A stretch of 37,179 nucleotides of DNA from a virus. Under the pieces are notes generated by a model, which saw only the letters and a list, made by a program, of their open reading frames with translations, searched no databases and had not been told where the DNA came from. Shown here piece by piece: positions 22,411 through 29,465 of the stretch. Made by a program: the position numbers and the translations under genes. Within the stretch, counting starts at the first letter, position 1, and every line of letters starts with the position of its first letter. The stretch spans positions 1 to 37,179 of the IMG/VR virus record IMGVR_UViG_3300043466_000184; one strand, 5' to 3'.

Positions 22411-22611
22411 CTTTTTTAAAATATTTGCTAACCTCTGCAGGGTTGGTGTTGAAAGGTTCTTTCCTCTGACAAATAAATAAATGTTTGACTGGTAAAGTTT
22501 GTTCTCTACGCAAAACGATGTCAGGCTCCTTCCGGATACTTCTAAGTGCTTAATAAGGGCAGCGCGAACAATATCCGCGCTACTCCCAATTATTTCTAGT
22601 TCTCTGTTCAT
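22402..22611 (-). CDS. Small Cro/XRE-like HTH protein
   Basis: A 69-aa protein, MNRELEIIGSSADIVRAALI, then VSGRSLTSFCVENKLYQSNI, YLFVRGKNLSTPTLQRLANI. The helix-turn-helix arrangement (SLTSFCVENKLYQSNIYLFVRG, split here by function) resembles the XRE class with the last helix LQRLANILKKL. I chose the ATG at 22611, just after the stop of the 77-aa gene. It is the only HTH regulator of the early block I can see, perhaps acting on the paired dyads at 30848-30904. Confidence 0.6.
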   Translation of the reverse strand: MNRELEIIGSSADIVRAALIKHLEVSGRSLTSFCVENKLYQSNIYLFVRGKNLSTPTLQRLANILKKLV

Positions 22612-22612
22612 A

Positions 22613-22846
22613 TTAAAAAGGCAGATCGTTATCAATACTATCTCCAATTGGCGCACGTTCAACTGGCGCTACATACGGCTCGCTAAATGCTGCTGAGAAG
22701 AAACTTCCGTTTTTACCTTGCTTAACCCAAAGAGCTACCTCCATTTCTTTGCCGTTTACGTTTACCTTTCCTTTGTAGTCAGGTTGTTTCTCATTCGTCT
22801 TTTTGTCGTTCTTAAAGATTGCTCCTGTGTTTGTTTTGTTTTCCAT
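22613..22846 (-). CDS. 77-aa candidate ssDNA-binding protein
   Basis: MENKTNTGAIFKNDKKTNEK, then YKGKVNVNGKEMEVALWVKQ and KNGSFFSAAFSEPYVAP, ending IDNDLPF. The N-terminal 'TGAIFKN' and beta-barrel-like middle resemble small DUF736-like phage proteins, and the acidic-hydrophobic tip (DNDLPF) copies the SSB tail that recruits partner proteins. Located among recombination genes. ssDNA binding is inferred. Confidence 0.55.
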   Translation of the reverse strand: MENKTNTGAIFKNDKKTNEKQPDYKGKVNVNGKEMEVALWVKQGKNGSFFSAAFSEPYVAPVERAPIGDSIDNDLPF

Positions 22847-22856
22847 TATGTTGGGT

Positions 22857-22964
22857 TTATATGTTACTGATAAATGCGATAATTAATGTAATGCTGATTA
22901 CGGTAATAAGTATCATTGTACCTATTGCTGCGTAATATTCTCGTTCTTCGTTTCTTTTTCTCAT
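22857..22964 (-). CDS. 35-aa single-span membrane microprotein
   Basis: A basic N-terminus MRKRNEEREYYAAIG is followed by one hydrophobic segment (TMILITVISITLIIAFI, about 16-32). Its ATG overlaps the stop of the 25-aa gene as ATGA. The positive N-terminus suggests N-in orientation. Function unknown; a host-takeover or superinfection-exclusion role is possible. Confidence 0.55.
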   Translation of the reverse strand: MRKRNEEREYYAAIGTMILITVISITLIIAFISNI

Positions 22965-23038
22965 AATATAAAAATTAAATATCCAATTGAGATTCCTGCT
23001 AAAAGATGCAGTAGTCGGTAGTAGTCCTCTTGGTTCAT
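22961..23038 (-). CDS. 25-aa hydrophobic microprotein
   Basis: MNQEDYYRLLHLLAGISIGY followed by LIFIL. A short membrane segment covers about residues 10-25. Both ends overlap neighbours as ATGA, which argues for translation despite the tiny size. Function unknown. Confidence 0.45.
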   Translation of the reverse strand: MNQEDYYRLLHLLAGISIGYLIFIL

Positions 23039-23193
23039 TGTTCGTCGTTTACTATTTCTAATGTTCCATCGAATGAGTAGCCCGTTAGCTTGAGCAACTT
23101 ATCCAAGTGATAAACCAAGTCCTCAAGAGTTACATCCTCGTGTTCGAACTCGTAGCTGGATTTGTGTCCGTAGTGCGTTATTTCTATTTTCAT
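23035..23193 (-). CDS. 52-aa acidic small protein
   Basis: MKIEITHYGHKSSYEFEHED then VTLEDLVYHLDKLLKLTGYS and an acidic end. Looks like a small alpha/beta fold. Preceded by an 18-base leader identical to that of the next gene (23383-23400), and its stop overlaps the 25-aa gene as ATGA. Function unknown. Confidence 0.55.
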   Translation of the reverse strand: MKIEITHYGHKSSYEFEHEDVTLEDLVYHLDKLLKLTGYSFDGTLEIVNDEQ

Positions 23194-23208
23194 TGTTCTT
23201 GTTGTTTA
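23191..23208 (-). repeat. Repeated 18-bp translation-start leader, copy 1
   Basis: On the minus strand TAAACAACAAGAACAATG, ending with the ATG of the 52-aa gene. It is identical to the leader of the 59-aa gene at 23383-23400. Shine-Dalgarno-free, A-rich starts are normal for Bacteroidota, but exact repetition suggests a copied start region. Confidence 0.75.
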
Positions 23209-23385
23209 AGTAATTGAGTTAACAAATTTTTTCGCCTCTTCCAAAGTATCAAATTCATCTTGTGTGTACTGAAAGAAATCACCTCCAAACATAGGCGTTA
23301 CAAATACTACATACTTTTTGTTAGGAGTTAGCCTTACTTCTGCGTAGGTTTCCATACCTAAATCTTGTTCATATATTACCTTCAT
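23206..23385 (-). CDS. 59-aa small protein
   Basis: MKVIYEQDLGMETYAEVRLT, then NKKYVVFVTPMFGGDFFQYT and LEEAKKFVNSIT. Reads as a small mixed alpha/beta protein with a strongly acidic centre. It shares its 18-base start leader with the gene at 23035-23193. Function unknown. Confidence 0.55.
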   Translation of the reverse strand: MKVIYEQDLGMETYAEVRLTPNKKYVVFVTPMFGGDFFQYTQDEFDTLEEAKKFVNSIT

Positions 23386-23400
23386 TGTTCTTGTTGTTTA
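23383..23400 (-). repeat. Repeated 18-bp translation-start leader, copy 2
   Basis: Identical to 23191-23208, in the same place relative to the ATG of the 59-aa gene. Confidence 0.75.
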
Positions 23401-23428
23401 CATTTTGGTTTAACTTATGTGGCAATTT

Positions 23429-23680
23429 TTACCCCTTATACTTGTCCATATTGCTCAACTCAATTAAAGCTGCTTTTTGCTTCGCTTTGTATTCGTCTTT
23501 TAGTCGTTCCAAGTAAAGTACAAAGTCCATTGCTTCTTCCTGTGCGTGTGTAAGCCATTCTAAGGTGCTTAGGTCGCTTCTTTCTAGCGTGGTGTTGTAC
23601 TTCTTTATTCCGACTTGTGAACGTTCAGCAAAACGGCTTAAAACGCGTAATACTATTTTATCTTCTATTTGCTGATTCAT
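23429..23680 (-). CDS. 83-aa helical protein, MazG-like motif
   Basis: MNQQIEDKIVLRVLSRFAER, SQVGIKKYNTTLERSDLSTL, then EWLTHAQEEAMDFVLYLERL. The EExxD and preceding W/H positions look like part of the all-alpha NTP pyrophosphohydrolase (MazG-like) family, but only one acidic pair is evident and the protein is short. Nucleotide-pool cleaning is possible; low certainty. Confidence 0.5.
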   Translation of the reverse strand: MNQQIEDKIVLRVLSRFAERSQVGIKKYNTTLERSDLSTLEWLTHAQEEAMDFVLYLERLKDEYKAKQKAALIELSNMDKYKG

Positions 23681-23681
23681 A

Positions 23682-23882
23682 TTAATTAAATTGCGAAAGT
23701 TCGTCTCTAAATACTAATTCGTCAACTTCTTGAATTAACACCAAATCCTGATTGCTGTAATTGATTATGTAATGTACGCGCATTTCCTGCAGCATGTCTT
23801 TTATGCGTTCTTCTAACAGCTCAAAATTGTCATCGTGAATATTTATTATAGCTATAAAATACCGGTTTACTTTCTTTCTCAT
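23682..23882 (-). CDS. 66-aa small protein after exonuclease
   Basis: MRKKVNRYFIAIINIHDDNF, then ERIKDMLQEMRVHYIINYSN and an acidic end. Looks like a small ferredoxin-like alpha/beta fold. I chose the ATG at 23882, which overlaps the exonuclease stop as ATGA, over an upstream start that would lie inside that gene. Function unknown. Confidence 0.55.
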   Translation of the reverse strand: MRKKVNRYFIAIINIHDDNFELLEERIKDMLQEMRVHYIINYSNQDLVLIQEVDELVFRDELSQFN

Positions 23883-24547
23883 TGGTTCATTAGTTGGTTG
23901 TATAGTACACATCCTATTTGTATTTTTTCTTTAGCGCGTTCAATATCCTGCTCATTGTAATCTACATAAAATAGCTTTACACGTTCGTCTTTTGGTATGT
24001 GATCAAAATTGTGCTGGGCTTCTACGTATGCGCGTATCTCGTCGCTTTCTCCAATTACGTTCTGCTTCCAATGCTCGCGGCGTATCTCATCTTCCAGAAT
24101 CAAATAAGGTGTATTGATCAGACAGTAAGCTACAACTGCTCGGCGTTTGCCAGTCATCCACATATAGGCCTGCATCTGCCAATAGTAGTCGGAATTTGGT
24201 AGCTCATCTTCAAAGAAAGGAAACGTAGCCGCAGACCAACTAACCTTTGTGTCAATTATTAGATCTTCTGTAATTACATCTGGAGTTCCTTTGATATAAT
24301 CGTTAGAAAACTTTTCTTCGTTTTTTAATACGAATCCTAAATCCATTACCTCAGAAACTAATTGTATTGCCTCATCTTCTGTTTGGTTGCCTTTGTCCGT
24401 ATATCTGGAATTGAACTCTTTGTAAATTCCGTACTTATCCTGCAACACTACTTCCTTAATGTAGCTTTTTGTAGTTTGAGAAAGCAGCTCCCCTTTTGAT
24501 CGGGGAGTAGCCATCATTTTTGCTAGTGCGCTTGCTCTTACTTTCAT
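23879..24547 (-). CDS. PD-(D/E)XK (YqaJ-like) exonuclease
   Basis: A 222-aa nuclease. Motifs in order: DKGNQTEDEAIQ (E57), IKGTPDVI (D90), LIIDTKVSW (D99, K101) and YYWQMQAYMW (124-130). These match the lambda Exo/YqaJ family. With the ERF annealing protein two genes upstream it forms a two-component recombination pair: end resection then annealing. Neighbours overlap by a few bases on both sides. Confidence is high for the fold, slightly less for polarity. Confidence 0.8.
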   Translation of the reverse strand: MKVRASALAKMMATPRSKGELLSQTTKSYIKEVVLQDKYGIYKEFNSRYTDKGNQTEDEAIQLVSEVMDLGFVLKNEEKFSNDYIKGTPDVITEDLIIDTKVSWSAATFPFFEDELPNSDYYWQMQAYMWMTGKRRAVVAYCLINTPYLILEDEIRREHWKQNVIGESDEIRAYVEAQHNFDHIPKDERVKLFYVDYNEQDIERAKEKIQIGCVLYNQLMNQ

Positions 24548-25329
24548 TAGTAACGTAGGCTTATTTTGTTTCTACTTTTGTAATTATAGATATCTTCAAT
24601 CAGCGTCTTATACTGATCTCTATTAGCGCAGTCAACTAACGCAGTAGGTTGCAATCTTACTTTATGCATAAACTCGCTAAAATCAAACAATTCGTGTTTA
24701 AATAGCATTGCCATAGTACCTACAAATCCTGATCTATTATATCCAGAGTAATAAGGTTTTAACATTCTAAGTTTATTTGCCCATTCCTGCGCTATTTCTA
24801 AATCTTTACATTTCCAGTAACCATTTTCAAAAGGTTTCTGCCCGTTGTTAGTTGTACCGCTATTTACTGAATTGTTAGAACAAAGAGCAATGCAGTCATT
24901 TAAACCAAAGTCATCATTTTTTTCAGTAAACTTTTTAATCATAATATAATCTTTGATTCCGATGCTTGCGTAGCCTTCCATAAAGTCCTTTTTAGTCCAG
25001 TTCTTTTGGTTTAGGTTTAACGTATGAACGTCATCTAATTTATATCCGCTTACGATAATGTAGTAAACAAAACTTTCAGTTTCTTTAGCAGCAAGTAGTC
25101 TGTGCTGCCCATCAATTACCTCCATATTCTCGTTAACTAAAATAGGATTGCATTTCATTCCGTAAACGCGTATGCTATCAGATAGCCTTTTGACGTGTTG
25201 CAGGTTTGGTACTCGGTTACCTTCAATTTGTTTAAACATTGAAAGATCCGTTGTTTTGTAAACTTTGTTTACTTCTGTTTGCGCTTGACGAACTCGGTTA
25301 GACATTGGCGCGGTTGCTGTGTTAAACAT
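24547..25329 (-). CDS. ParB-like protein of recombination block
   Basis: A 260-aa protein. N-terminal ParB/sulfiredoxin-type domain: NLQHVKRLSDSIRVYGMKCN, ILVNENMEVIDGQHRLLAAK with DGQHR at 73-77. The remaining 170 residues are helical with several Cys/Asn. It sits between ERF and the exonuclease. ParB-like phage proteins may act on DNA or regulate; which one applies is not evident. It is distinct from the second ParB-like protein at 18823-19344. Confidence 0.65.
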   Translation of the reverse strand: MFNTATAPMSNRVRQAQTEVNKVYKTTDLSMFKQIEGNRVPNLQHVKRLSDSIRVYGMKCNPILVNENMEVIDGQHRLLAAKETESFVYYIIVSGYKLDDVHTLNLNQKNWTKKDFMEGYASIGIKDYIMIKKFTEKNDDFGLNDCIALCSNNSVNSGTTNNGQKPFENGYWKCKDLEIAQEWANKLRMLKPYYSGYNRSGFVGTMAMLFKHELFDFSEFMHKVRLQPTALVDCANRDQYKTLIEDIYNYKSRNKISLRY

Positions 25330-25355
25330 TTTATTTTGATTTTAATTGTTACGTG

Positions 25356-25883
25356 TTATAGTGAATTTAGAATTTCAATCTGCTCAGCAGTTAGGCTAAA
25401 ATGCTTCTCTAAGTTAGCTCTGTTGAACATTCCGGTTCCGATTGCTTTAACGGCTTCCTGAAATCGCTTAGAATCAATAGCAGGTAGTTTCTTTTCGCTT
25501 TTTACTTGCTCGCCTGATCCGTCTGTATCTTTGTCCGTTACCAAACCAAGCGCAGCGCTCAACGCATAACGGCGGTAGTAAGTTACCCCAGAGCCAAAGC
25601 CTTGGTAATCATTCATACCTTTAAGCTGAACATAAGGAATTAAAACGCTGCTTGTTAGGTTCTCGCCTGTTTCTGCGTGGTATACAATAGTTTTAATGTA
25701 GTTGGCGCCTTCAATAGTTTCAATCAACTGCGTAAATCCTAGTCCGTGTTTAGCTAATAACGGATTGATTTTTTCAAAGATAGCCGGAAGATCAGCGTAA
25801 GAATAGCCGAAGCCCTGAGTAGCTTTGTGAATTACAGGTACTTCTTGTTGGAAGGCTGCTAAATGTTTAAATAGATTTTTCAT
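25356..25883 (-). CDS. ERF-family ssDNA-annealing protein
   Basis: A 175-aa protein starting MKNLFKHLAAFQQEVPVIHK. Typical ERF features are FGYSYADLPAIFEKINPLLA, HGLGFTQLIETIEGANYIKT, and GSGVTYYRRYALSAALGLVT, the last being the most conserved block. ERF proteins anneal complementary strands, here with the exonuclease two genes on. I chose the ATG at 25883 with its A-rich leader; a further-upstream start would run 35 bases into the previous gene. Confidence 0.8.
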   Translation of the reverse strand: MKNLFKHLAAFQQEVPVIHKATQGFGYSYADLPAIFEKINPLLAKHGLGFTQLIETIEGANYIKTIVYHAETGENLTSSVLIPYVQLKGMNDYQGFGSGVTYYRRYALSAALGLVTDKDTDGSGEQVKSEKKLPAIDSKRFQEAVKAIGTGMFNRANLEKHFSLTAEQIEILNSL

Positions 25884-25902
25884 TGCATTTTTGTTTTTAG
25901 GG

Positions 25903-26262
25903 TTATTTATTAAATTTATGATATTCAACTGATTCAATTAGTAATAGCCACTCTTGGTTTAATTCTTTAGATATACACCAAAGGTTTAATCCTTTTTCCT
26001 TCACCTCATCAATTAACGGGGTTAGGTACTTAATACGGTCATTCACTCTTTTTTTCCAATACTCGTACTGGTCTCCGCCAGTTACTTTTACTCTTTCTCC
26101 TGTATGCAGAATCATATCCATTCTTTCAAATATGTATTCGTCAAATTGCATTCGTTCTATTGTTTTGCATTTATGATTTTTACTTGGGTGCGCTTGTTTA
26201 CTTGTATAAACGGTTTCATAATTACAATTATTGCACTTCCAAAAATGTGTTGTCCATCCCAT
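25903..26262 (-). CDS. 119-aa zinc-ribbon-like protein
   Basis: MGWTTHFWKCNNCNYETVYT has a CxxC, and a second cysteine lies at KNHKCKT, suggesting a small zinc knuckle near residues 10-32. The rest is helical (YEYWKKRVNDRIKYLTPLI). Located between the 50-aa gene and ERF. Function unknown; nucleic-acid binding is plausible. Confidence 0.6.
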   Translation of the reverse strand: MGWTTHFWKCNNCNYETVYTSKQAHPSKNHKCKTIERMQFDEYIFERMDMILHTGERVKVTGGDQYEYWKKRVNDRIKYLTPLIDEVKEKGLNLWCISKELNQEWLLLIESVEYHKFNK

Positions 26263-26284
26263 AGCGTCGTTTTTAAATGGGCTA

Positions 26285-26437
26285 TTAAAGCCCCATTGCG
26301 TCCTTGAATGATTGTCTTGCTATTTGCCTTGCTTGTTCAGGAGTAGCTCCAAATTCTACGAGCATTTTTACCGCTTGAGTGTAAAGCGTTTCAAGTTCTT
26401 TTCTTGTTTTTCCTGTTGTTGTTTCAATCGTTTGCAT
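26285..26437 (-). CDS. 50-aa helical small protein
   Basis: MQTIETTTGKTRKELETLYT, then LVEFGATPEQARQIARQSFK. The pattern GATPEQARQIAxQ suggests a helix-turn-helix or UBA-like helical bundle. The ATG at 26437 lies about 24 bases after a good TATATTTG promoter element; a longer form would begin inside the previous gene. Function unknown. Confidence 0.55.
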   Translation of the reverse strand: MQTIETTTGKTRKELETLYTQAVKMLVEFGATPEQARQIARQSFKDAMGL

Positions 26438-26460
26438 ATTGTTTTGTTTAAATGTTTCAA

Positions 26461-26493
26461 CAAATATAATATATTTTTTTAATATAAAACAAG
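26461..26493 (-). promoter_or_regulatory. Candidate Bacteroidota promoter before the 50-aa gene
   Basis: CTTG at 26493-26490, a 21-base spacer, then TATATTTG at 26468-26461. It would start transcription about 20 bases before the ATG at 26437 and serve ERF, ParB-like and exonuclease genes. Confidence 0.55.
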
Positions 26494-26508
26494 TCCGAAT
26501 AAAATATT

Positions 26509-27024
26509 TCACATTTTTTTTATTTTTTCCTTGTAAACTGCGATCAGGTTGCGTAGTTCTTCCTTACTCCATCGTTTTTCTAAATGCGCGCGACCTTGCA
26601 ATTCAATCAATCTTTGCGCTCCTATTCGTTTTTCTATGCCGATTTGGTAATTGAGCAGGTTGCCTGATAAATAAGTATTGCAGTGTTCGCATTGTAAATG
26701 GCAGTTATCTTCATCAAACCTAACGTTTGAGTGTCCGCCTTGGCTATAATAGTGCCCGCAATTTTCTTTTTTAGCTGGTTTATCGCAGCTTATACAATTC
26801 CTGCCCTGATCGCGTATCCTGATATATTTATTAAATACAATCTGAGCAGCTTTTAAAACGTCTTGCGTTGTTTCCAAATCTGATTGCATTTTCTTCTTCG
26901 TCTTTTTCCAGCTGTGATCTTTTGCCTCAGATACCCAAACGGAAACGCATTCCGGATTCAAACAAAACTTTTGGTTGAAGCGTACAGGCTCAAACTTCTC
27001 TTTGCAGTTTTTACATCTGGGCAT
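26509..27024 (-). CDS. ninG: NinG-like recombination protein
   Basis: A 171-aa protein with a NinG/Rap-like layout. An N-terminal MPRCKNCKEKFEPVRFNQKF zinc pair is followed by a basic stretch (WKKTKKKMQSDLETTQDVLK). The core is CISCDKPAKKENCGHYYSQG, then RFDEDNCHLQCEHCNTYLSG, an HNH-like metal site. NinG/Rap resolves recombination intermediates. I chose the ATG at 27024, which overlaps the 59-aa gene by 14 bases; a longer start would overlap it almost fully. Confidence 0.8.
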   Translation of the reverse strand: MPRCKNCKEKFEPVRFNQKFCLNPECVSVWVSEAKDHSWKKTKKKMQSDLETTQDVLKAAQIVFNKYIRIRDQGRNCISCDKPAKKENCGHYYSQGGHSNVRFDEDNCHLQCEHCNTYLSGNLLNYQIGIEKRIGAQRLIELQGRAHLEKRWSKEELRNLIAVYKEKIKKM

Positions 27025-27190
27025 TTTTTGCGTTTTTAAATAATTTTTCTCTTTGTTCTTTAGCATACTTTTCCCAATATTCTTTACATAAAGTAACTTT
27101 AAATGCCATAGGTTTTGTATTTTCAAAATCTTCTATATTGAAAGTTTGTTCACCTATTGTTACGCTTACTATGCCTCCTATTTTTTTCAT
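27011..27190 (-). CDS. 59-aa small protein before NinG
   Basis: MKKIGGIVSVTIGEQTFNIE, then KPMAFKVTLCKEYWEKYAKE and a basic end. The first half looks like a beta hairpin, the second like a helix. It is coupled by ATGA to the preceding coiled-coil gene and overlaps NinG. Function unknown. Confidence 0.55.
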   Translation of the reverse strand: MKKIGGIVSVTIGEQTFNIEDFENTKPMAFKVTLCKEYWEKYAKEQREKLFKNAKNAQM

Positions 27191-27483
27191 AGTTCAATGT
27201 TTTTAAATTTTAATTCGTTTTTTAGTTCGTCGTAAGCTACCCTTAGTTGCGCGTTGCGTTTGGCTAGCTGGTTAAGTTCGCGGTTCAAACTTATTATTTC
27301 GTTTTGCATTTCGATTAAAACAAGTTCGGTTTTTAGTAGCATTTCTTCGCTGTCCTTACCTCCGTTAATATAGTCCTTTGCTTCTGGCTTATCCTTTTCG
27401 AGTTTTAACCTTACGTTTTTTATTCGTTCACGTACTACCCAAATTGTGTTCTTAGCCCATAGCATTTTTAAATCTAGTTCCAT
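27187..27483 (-). CDS. 98-aa coiled-coil protein
   Basis: A highly helical, charged protein: MELDLKMLWAKNTIWVVRER, IKNVRLKLEKDKPEAKDYIN, and MQNEIISLNRELNQLAKRNA with heptad-like leucines from about residue 50. A dimeric coiled coil is likely. Downstream of the helicase gene by one base. Function unknown; possibly a replication accessory. Confidence 0.55.
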   Translation of the reverse strand: MELDLKMLWAKNTIWVVRERIKNVRLKLEKDKPEAKDYINGGKDSEEMLLKTELVLIEMQNEIISLNRELNQLAKRNAQLRVAYDELKNELKFKNIEL

Positions 27484-27484
27484 T

Positions 27485-28516
27485 TTAAAAAGGGTTTTGT
27501 GTTGCTAATCTACGGAGCTTTTCCGAAGTGGTTTCTATTCCGTCTTTTGGTATTTGTATTTTCTTTTGCGATTCCGGTTTATATGTTTTGCCGCGATCAG
27601 CATAAACGCGATTACCTTTAAAATCTAGCATATAATATTGGTATCGTTCTATATCTAGAAATAATTTATAAATTCCGTTTTTTGATACGCCTTTCGGTTT
27701 ACTTTTGGCTACCTTCAAATGTACTTCGTTTTTTTCTGCTCCAGTGCCGTCTGCATCAGGAAGGCCATACGGCGGTCTCCAAGGTATCAATACGCTCAGA
27801 CCTTTTCTAAACCATACCTGACCGCCTGCGAAATCTCTAGCGCTTGGCATTGGGAAATAACTTATGTCGGTTCCTGCTATTGTTTTAGCGCTTACCATTG
27901 GTTGATCCCTAACGTGATTAATAACGCAGTTATGCCGGCCTGTTTTACGCGCGTTCTTGCGAACTAAACCTAAAATCCTGCTCAGGTATTTATCTTCGCG
28001 GCCAAGATCAGAAGGTAAAAATTCTTCCGTTAATTCGTTCCAAGGATCTATTGTAGTGGTATGTATTCTGATTCCTTCTTTCTTTTCTATCTGATCAACT
28101 AATTCATAAAATTTAGTAATAGTCAAATCCTCATCAATCGGATCAATTACAATAAAGTGTTCGTTTACAAACATCTCAGCGCTTATTTGCTCGCCGTTAG
28201 TCATTGAGTTTTTACCTTGAACGTATGGCTTCCCTATGTACTTATAACAAAGCTCTGCGAATATCTCTGCGCTGCTTCCGGTCTCAGGCGAAAATACTAC
28301 GTGATTCCAACCGTGCAAACAGGATAGGTTTATAAGAAATTCAAACCAAAGTTCCGTCTTTCCAGATGCTGGCGCTGCGCCTATGTAAGTTGTAGCTCCT
28401 TCTTTGATTGTAAACGGAAGCATATCCCAATCCCAACCGATTGATTTACCTTTGACATCTGCCTGTTGACGTACGGCAAACATTTCGGCATTTAGGTCTT
28501 TAAGTCGTTTGTACAT
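27485..28516 (-). CDS. DnaB/RecA-type replicative helicase-like ATPase
   Basis: A 343-aa RecA-fold ATPase. Walker A GAAPASGKTELW (about 46-57), a following strand HVVFSPETGSSAEIF, a Walker-B-like TTTIDPWNELTEEFLPSD (about 153-170), and CVINHVRDQP resembling the DnaB sensor segment. The start DWDMLPFTIKEGATTYIG is typical of Twinkle/DnaB family cores. A DnaB N-terminal domain is missing, so it may work with a separate loader such as the 180-aa protein before it (adjacent by TAATG). Confidence 0.75.
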   Translation of the reverse strand: MYKRLKDLNAEMFAVRQQADVKGKSIGWDWDMLPFTIKEGATTYIGAAPASGKTELWFEFLINLSCLHGWNHVVFSPETGSSAEIFAELCYKYIGKPYVQGKNSMTNGEQISAEMFVNEHFIVIDPIDEDLTITKFYELVDQIEKKEGIRIHTTTIDPWNELTEEFLPSDLGREDKYLSRILGLVRKNARKTGRHNCVINHVRDQPMVSAKTIAGTDISYFPMPSARDFAGGQVWFRKGLSVLIPWRPPYGLPDADGTGAEKNEVHLKVAKSKPKGVSKNGIYKLFLDIERYQYYMLDFKGNRVYADRGKTYKPESQKKIQIPKDGIETTSEKLRRLATQNPF

Positions 28517-29058
28517 TAGTCGATAATTGTTGTAGGTGCGTTAAACTTTGGTTTGTTACGTTCCTGTACGTTTTTATTCCAAGTTGCTAATCTACGCTCA
28601 ATTCCCCAAGCCCGCTCCATTTCGAATCTCATTTTTTTACCTTTAGGGCTGTGTTCAGTCCAATAAGCATAAAACTCATTCAGTAGATCTTTACCATAAA
28701 GTTCTAAAAAAGGTTTTAATGTATCAGCAAATTTTAATTTGCGATCATCTATAGTATATTCTTCTTTCTCTTTCTCTTTCTCTTTCTCTTTTACTTGTAC
28801 CGAAGGGCCTTGCGTACCCCCTTGTCTAGGGTCTTGCAAAGGGGTTTTAGTTTTATCCTCAAAGCCTTTAACCTGAGCATCTATAGCGTGTTTTTGGCTT
28901 ATGTATGCAAACTTTGCCATACCACTTAACTCACTTTCTTTTCCTGTAAACTGACGCAACATCACTGCGTCATAAAACGCAAGGCGATCCTTGTCATTTA
29001 GTTCCATAGCTACCTCCCAATAGCTTCTATAAAATTTAACTGCTTTTCTTTCACTCAT
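28516..29058 (-). CDS. Replication-organiser-like protein (DUF6291-like)
   Basis: A 180-aa protein. The N-terminal part (KAVKFYRSYWEVAMELNDKD, then RLAFYDAVMLRQFTGKESEL) matches DUF6291, commonly fused to replication-initiation segments. A Gln/Gly-rich link and a Lys-Glu repeat KEKEKEKEKE (about 89-98) follow, then a C-terminal domain (ELYGKDLLNEFYAYWTEHSP) resembling phage replisome organisers. Preceded by a structured leader with a terminator. The Lys-Glu tract is coded by a hexamer repeat and may vary in length. Confidence 0.65.
   Translation of the reverse strand: MSERKAVKFYRSYWEVAMELNDKDRLAFYDAVMLRQFTGKESELSGMAKFAYISQKHAIDAQVKGFEDKTKTPLQDPRQGGTQGPSVQVKEKEKEKEKEEYTIDDRKLKFADTLKPFLELYGKDLLNEFYAYWTEHSPKGKKMRFEMERAWGIERRLATWNKNVQERNKPKFNAPTTIID
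28765..28790. repeat. (TTTCTC)n microsatellite in the replication gene
   Basis: About four copies of TTTCTC on the + strand, coding the alternating Lys-Glu tract on the minus strand. The unit is six bases so the frame is kept when the number changes. Confidence 0.8.
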
Positions 29059-29167
29059 CTTACTGCCTTAAAATAAAAAAGCCCTTTTAGTTTTCCCGAG
29101 GCAGCGGTACTCACCAAAAGAGCTTTCAATAATGTTTTGTGTGGCCTGCCCGCCGAGAACAAATATA
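29059..29167 (-). promoter_or_regulatory. Promoter and structured leader RNA with internal terminator (putative attenuator)
   Basis: TATATTTG at 29167-29160 fits a Bacteroidota -7 element (no good -33 at 19-20 bases; TTTG occurs at 24). A leader of about 95 bases follows. It holds GGGCAG (29151-29146) and an 11-bp stem AAAGCTCTTTT/AAAAGGGCTTT (29126-29116 with 29088-29078) followed by a T-rich run to 29070. The loop has CTGCCT (29104-29099). A second AGGCAG (29068-29063) lies right before the ATG at 29058. The loop could pair with either GGCAG copy, so alternative structures may control the downstream gene. Confidence 0.5.
29070..29126 (-). terminator. Rho-independent terminator in the leader before the 29058 gene
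   Basis: The minus-strand stem AAAGCTCTTTT pairs with AAAAGGGCTTT (one G-U pair) and is followed by TTTTTTATTTT. The large 27-base loop is unusual for a plain terminator and supports a regulatory role. Confidence 0.65.
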
Positions 29168-29171
29168 ATAA

Positions 29172-29465
29172 TTATTCTTCTAATAATTTATCAAAAGTAA
29201 AATTTTCTTTTACCCATTGTCTAAATGCGCGCTGGATATCTACCTGCTGCTCCATTGCTCTAGGATCTGAATTGTTAATGATCAACCTGTCCGTCTTTTG
29301 GATCTCCTCCAGAAACATTGAGGCCTTGCGTTTAATATTATGCTTAAATACGTTAGCATCGTTTAAATCTTCTATATAATCGCCTAACACCGGAAGTATG
29401 GCGGTTAGTACAATTAGCTTTTCTAAATTGCGTTTTACCGCTTCTGAGTATTCTTCTTGGTTCAT
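29172..29465 (-). CDS. 97-aa small helical protein
   Basis: MNQEEYSEAVKRNLEKLIVL, then VFKHNIKRKASMFLEEIQKT and QQVDIQRAFRQWVKENFTF. Helical, with a hydrophobic stretch near residues 17-30 that is probably a buried helix. Coupled by ATGA to the previous gene. No function recognised. Confidence 0.6.
   Translation of the reverse strand: MNQEEYSEAVKRNLEKLIVLTAILPVLGDYIEDLNDANVFKHNIKRKASMFLEEIQKTDRLIINNSDPRAMEQQVDIQRAFRQWVKENFTFDKLLEE

Noticed and set aside
28800-28860. Inverted repeat (CCCC...GGGG) inside the replication-organiser-like gene
   Set aside because: It falls in the coding sequence of a Gln/Gly/Pro-rich linker typical of the family and has no T run, so it is not supported as a terminator.
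29059-29167. tRNA or retron-type ncRNA in the leader
   Set aside because: No cloverleaf, no reverse transcriptase nearby. A terminator/attenuator explains the hairpins.
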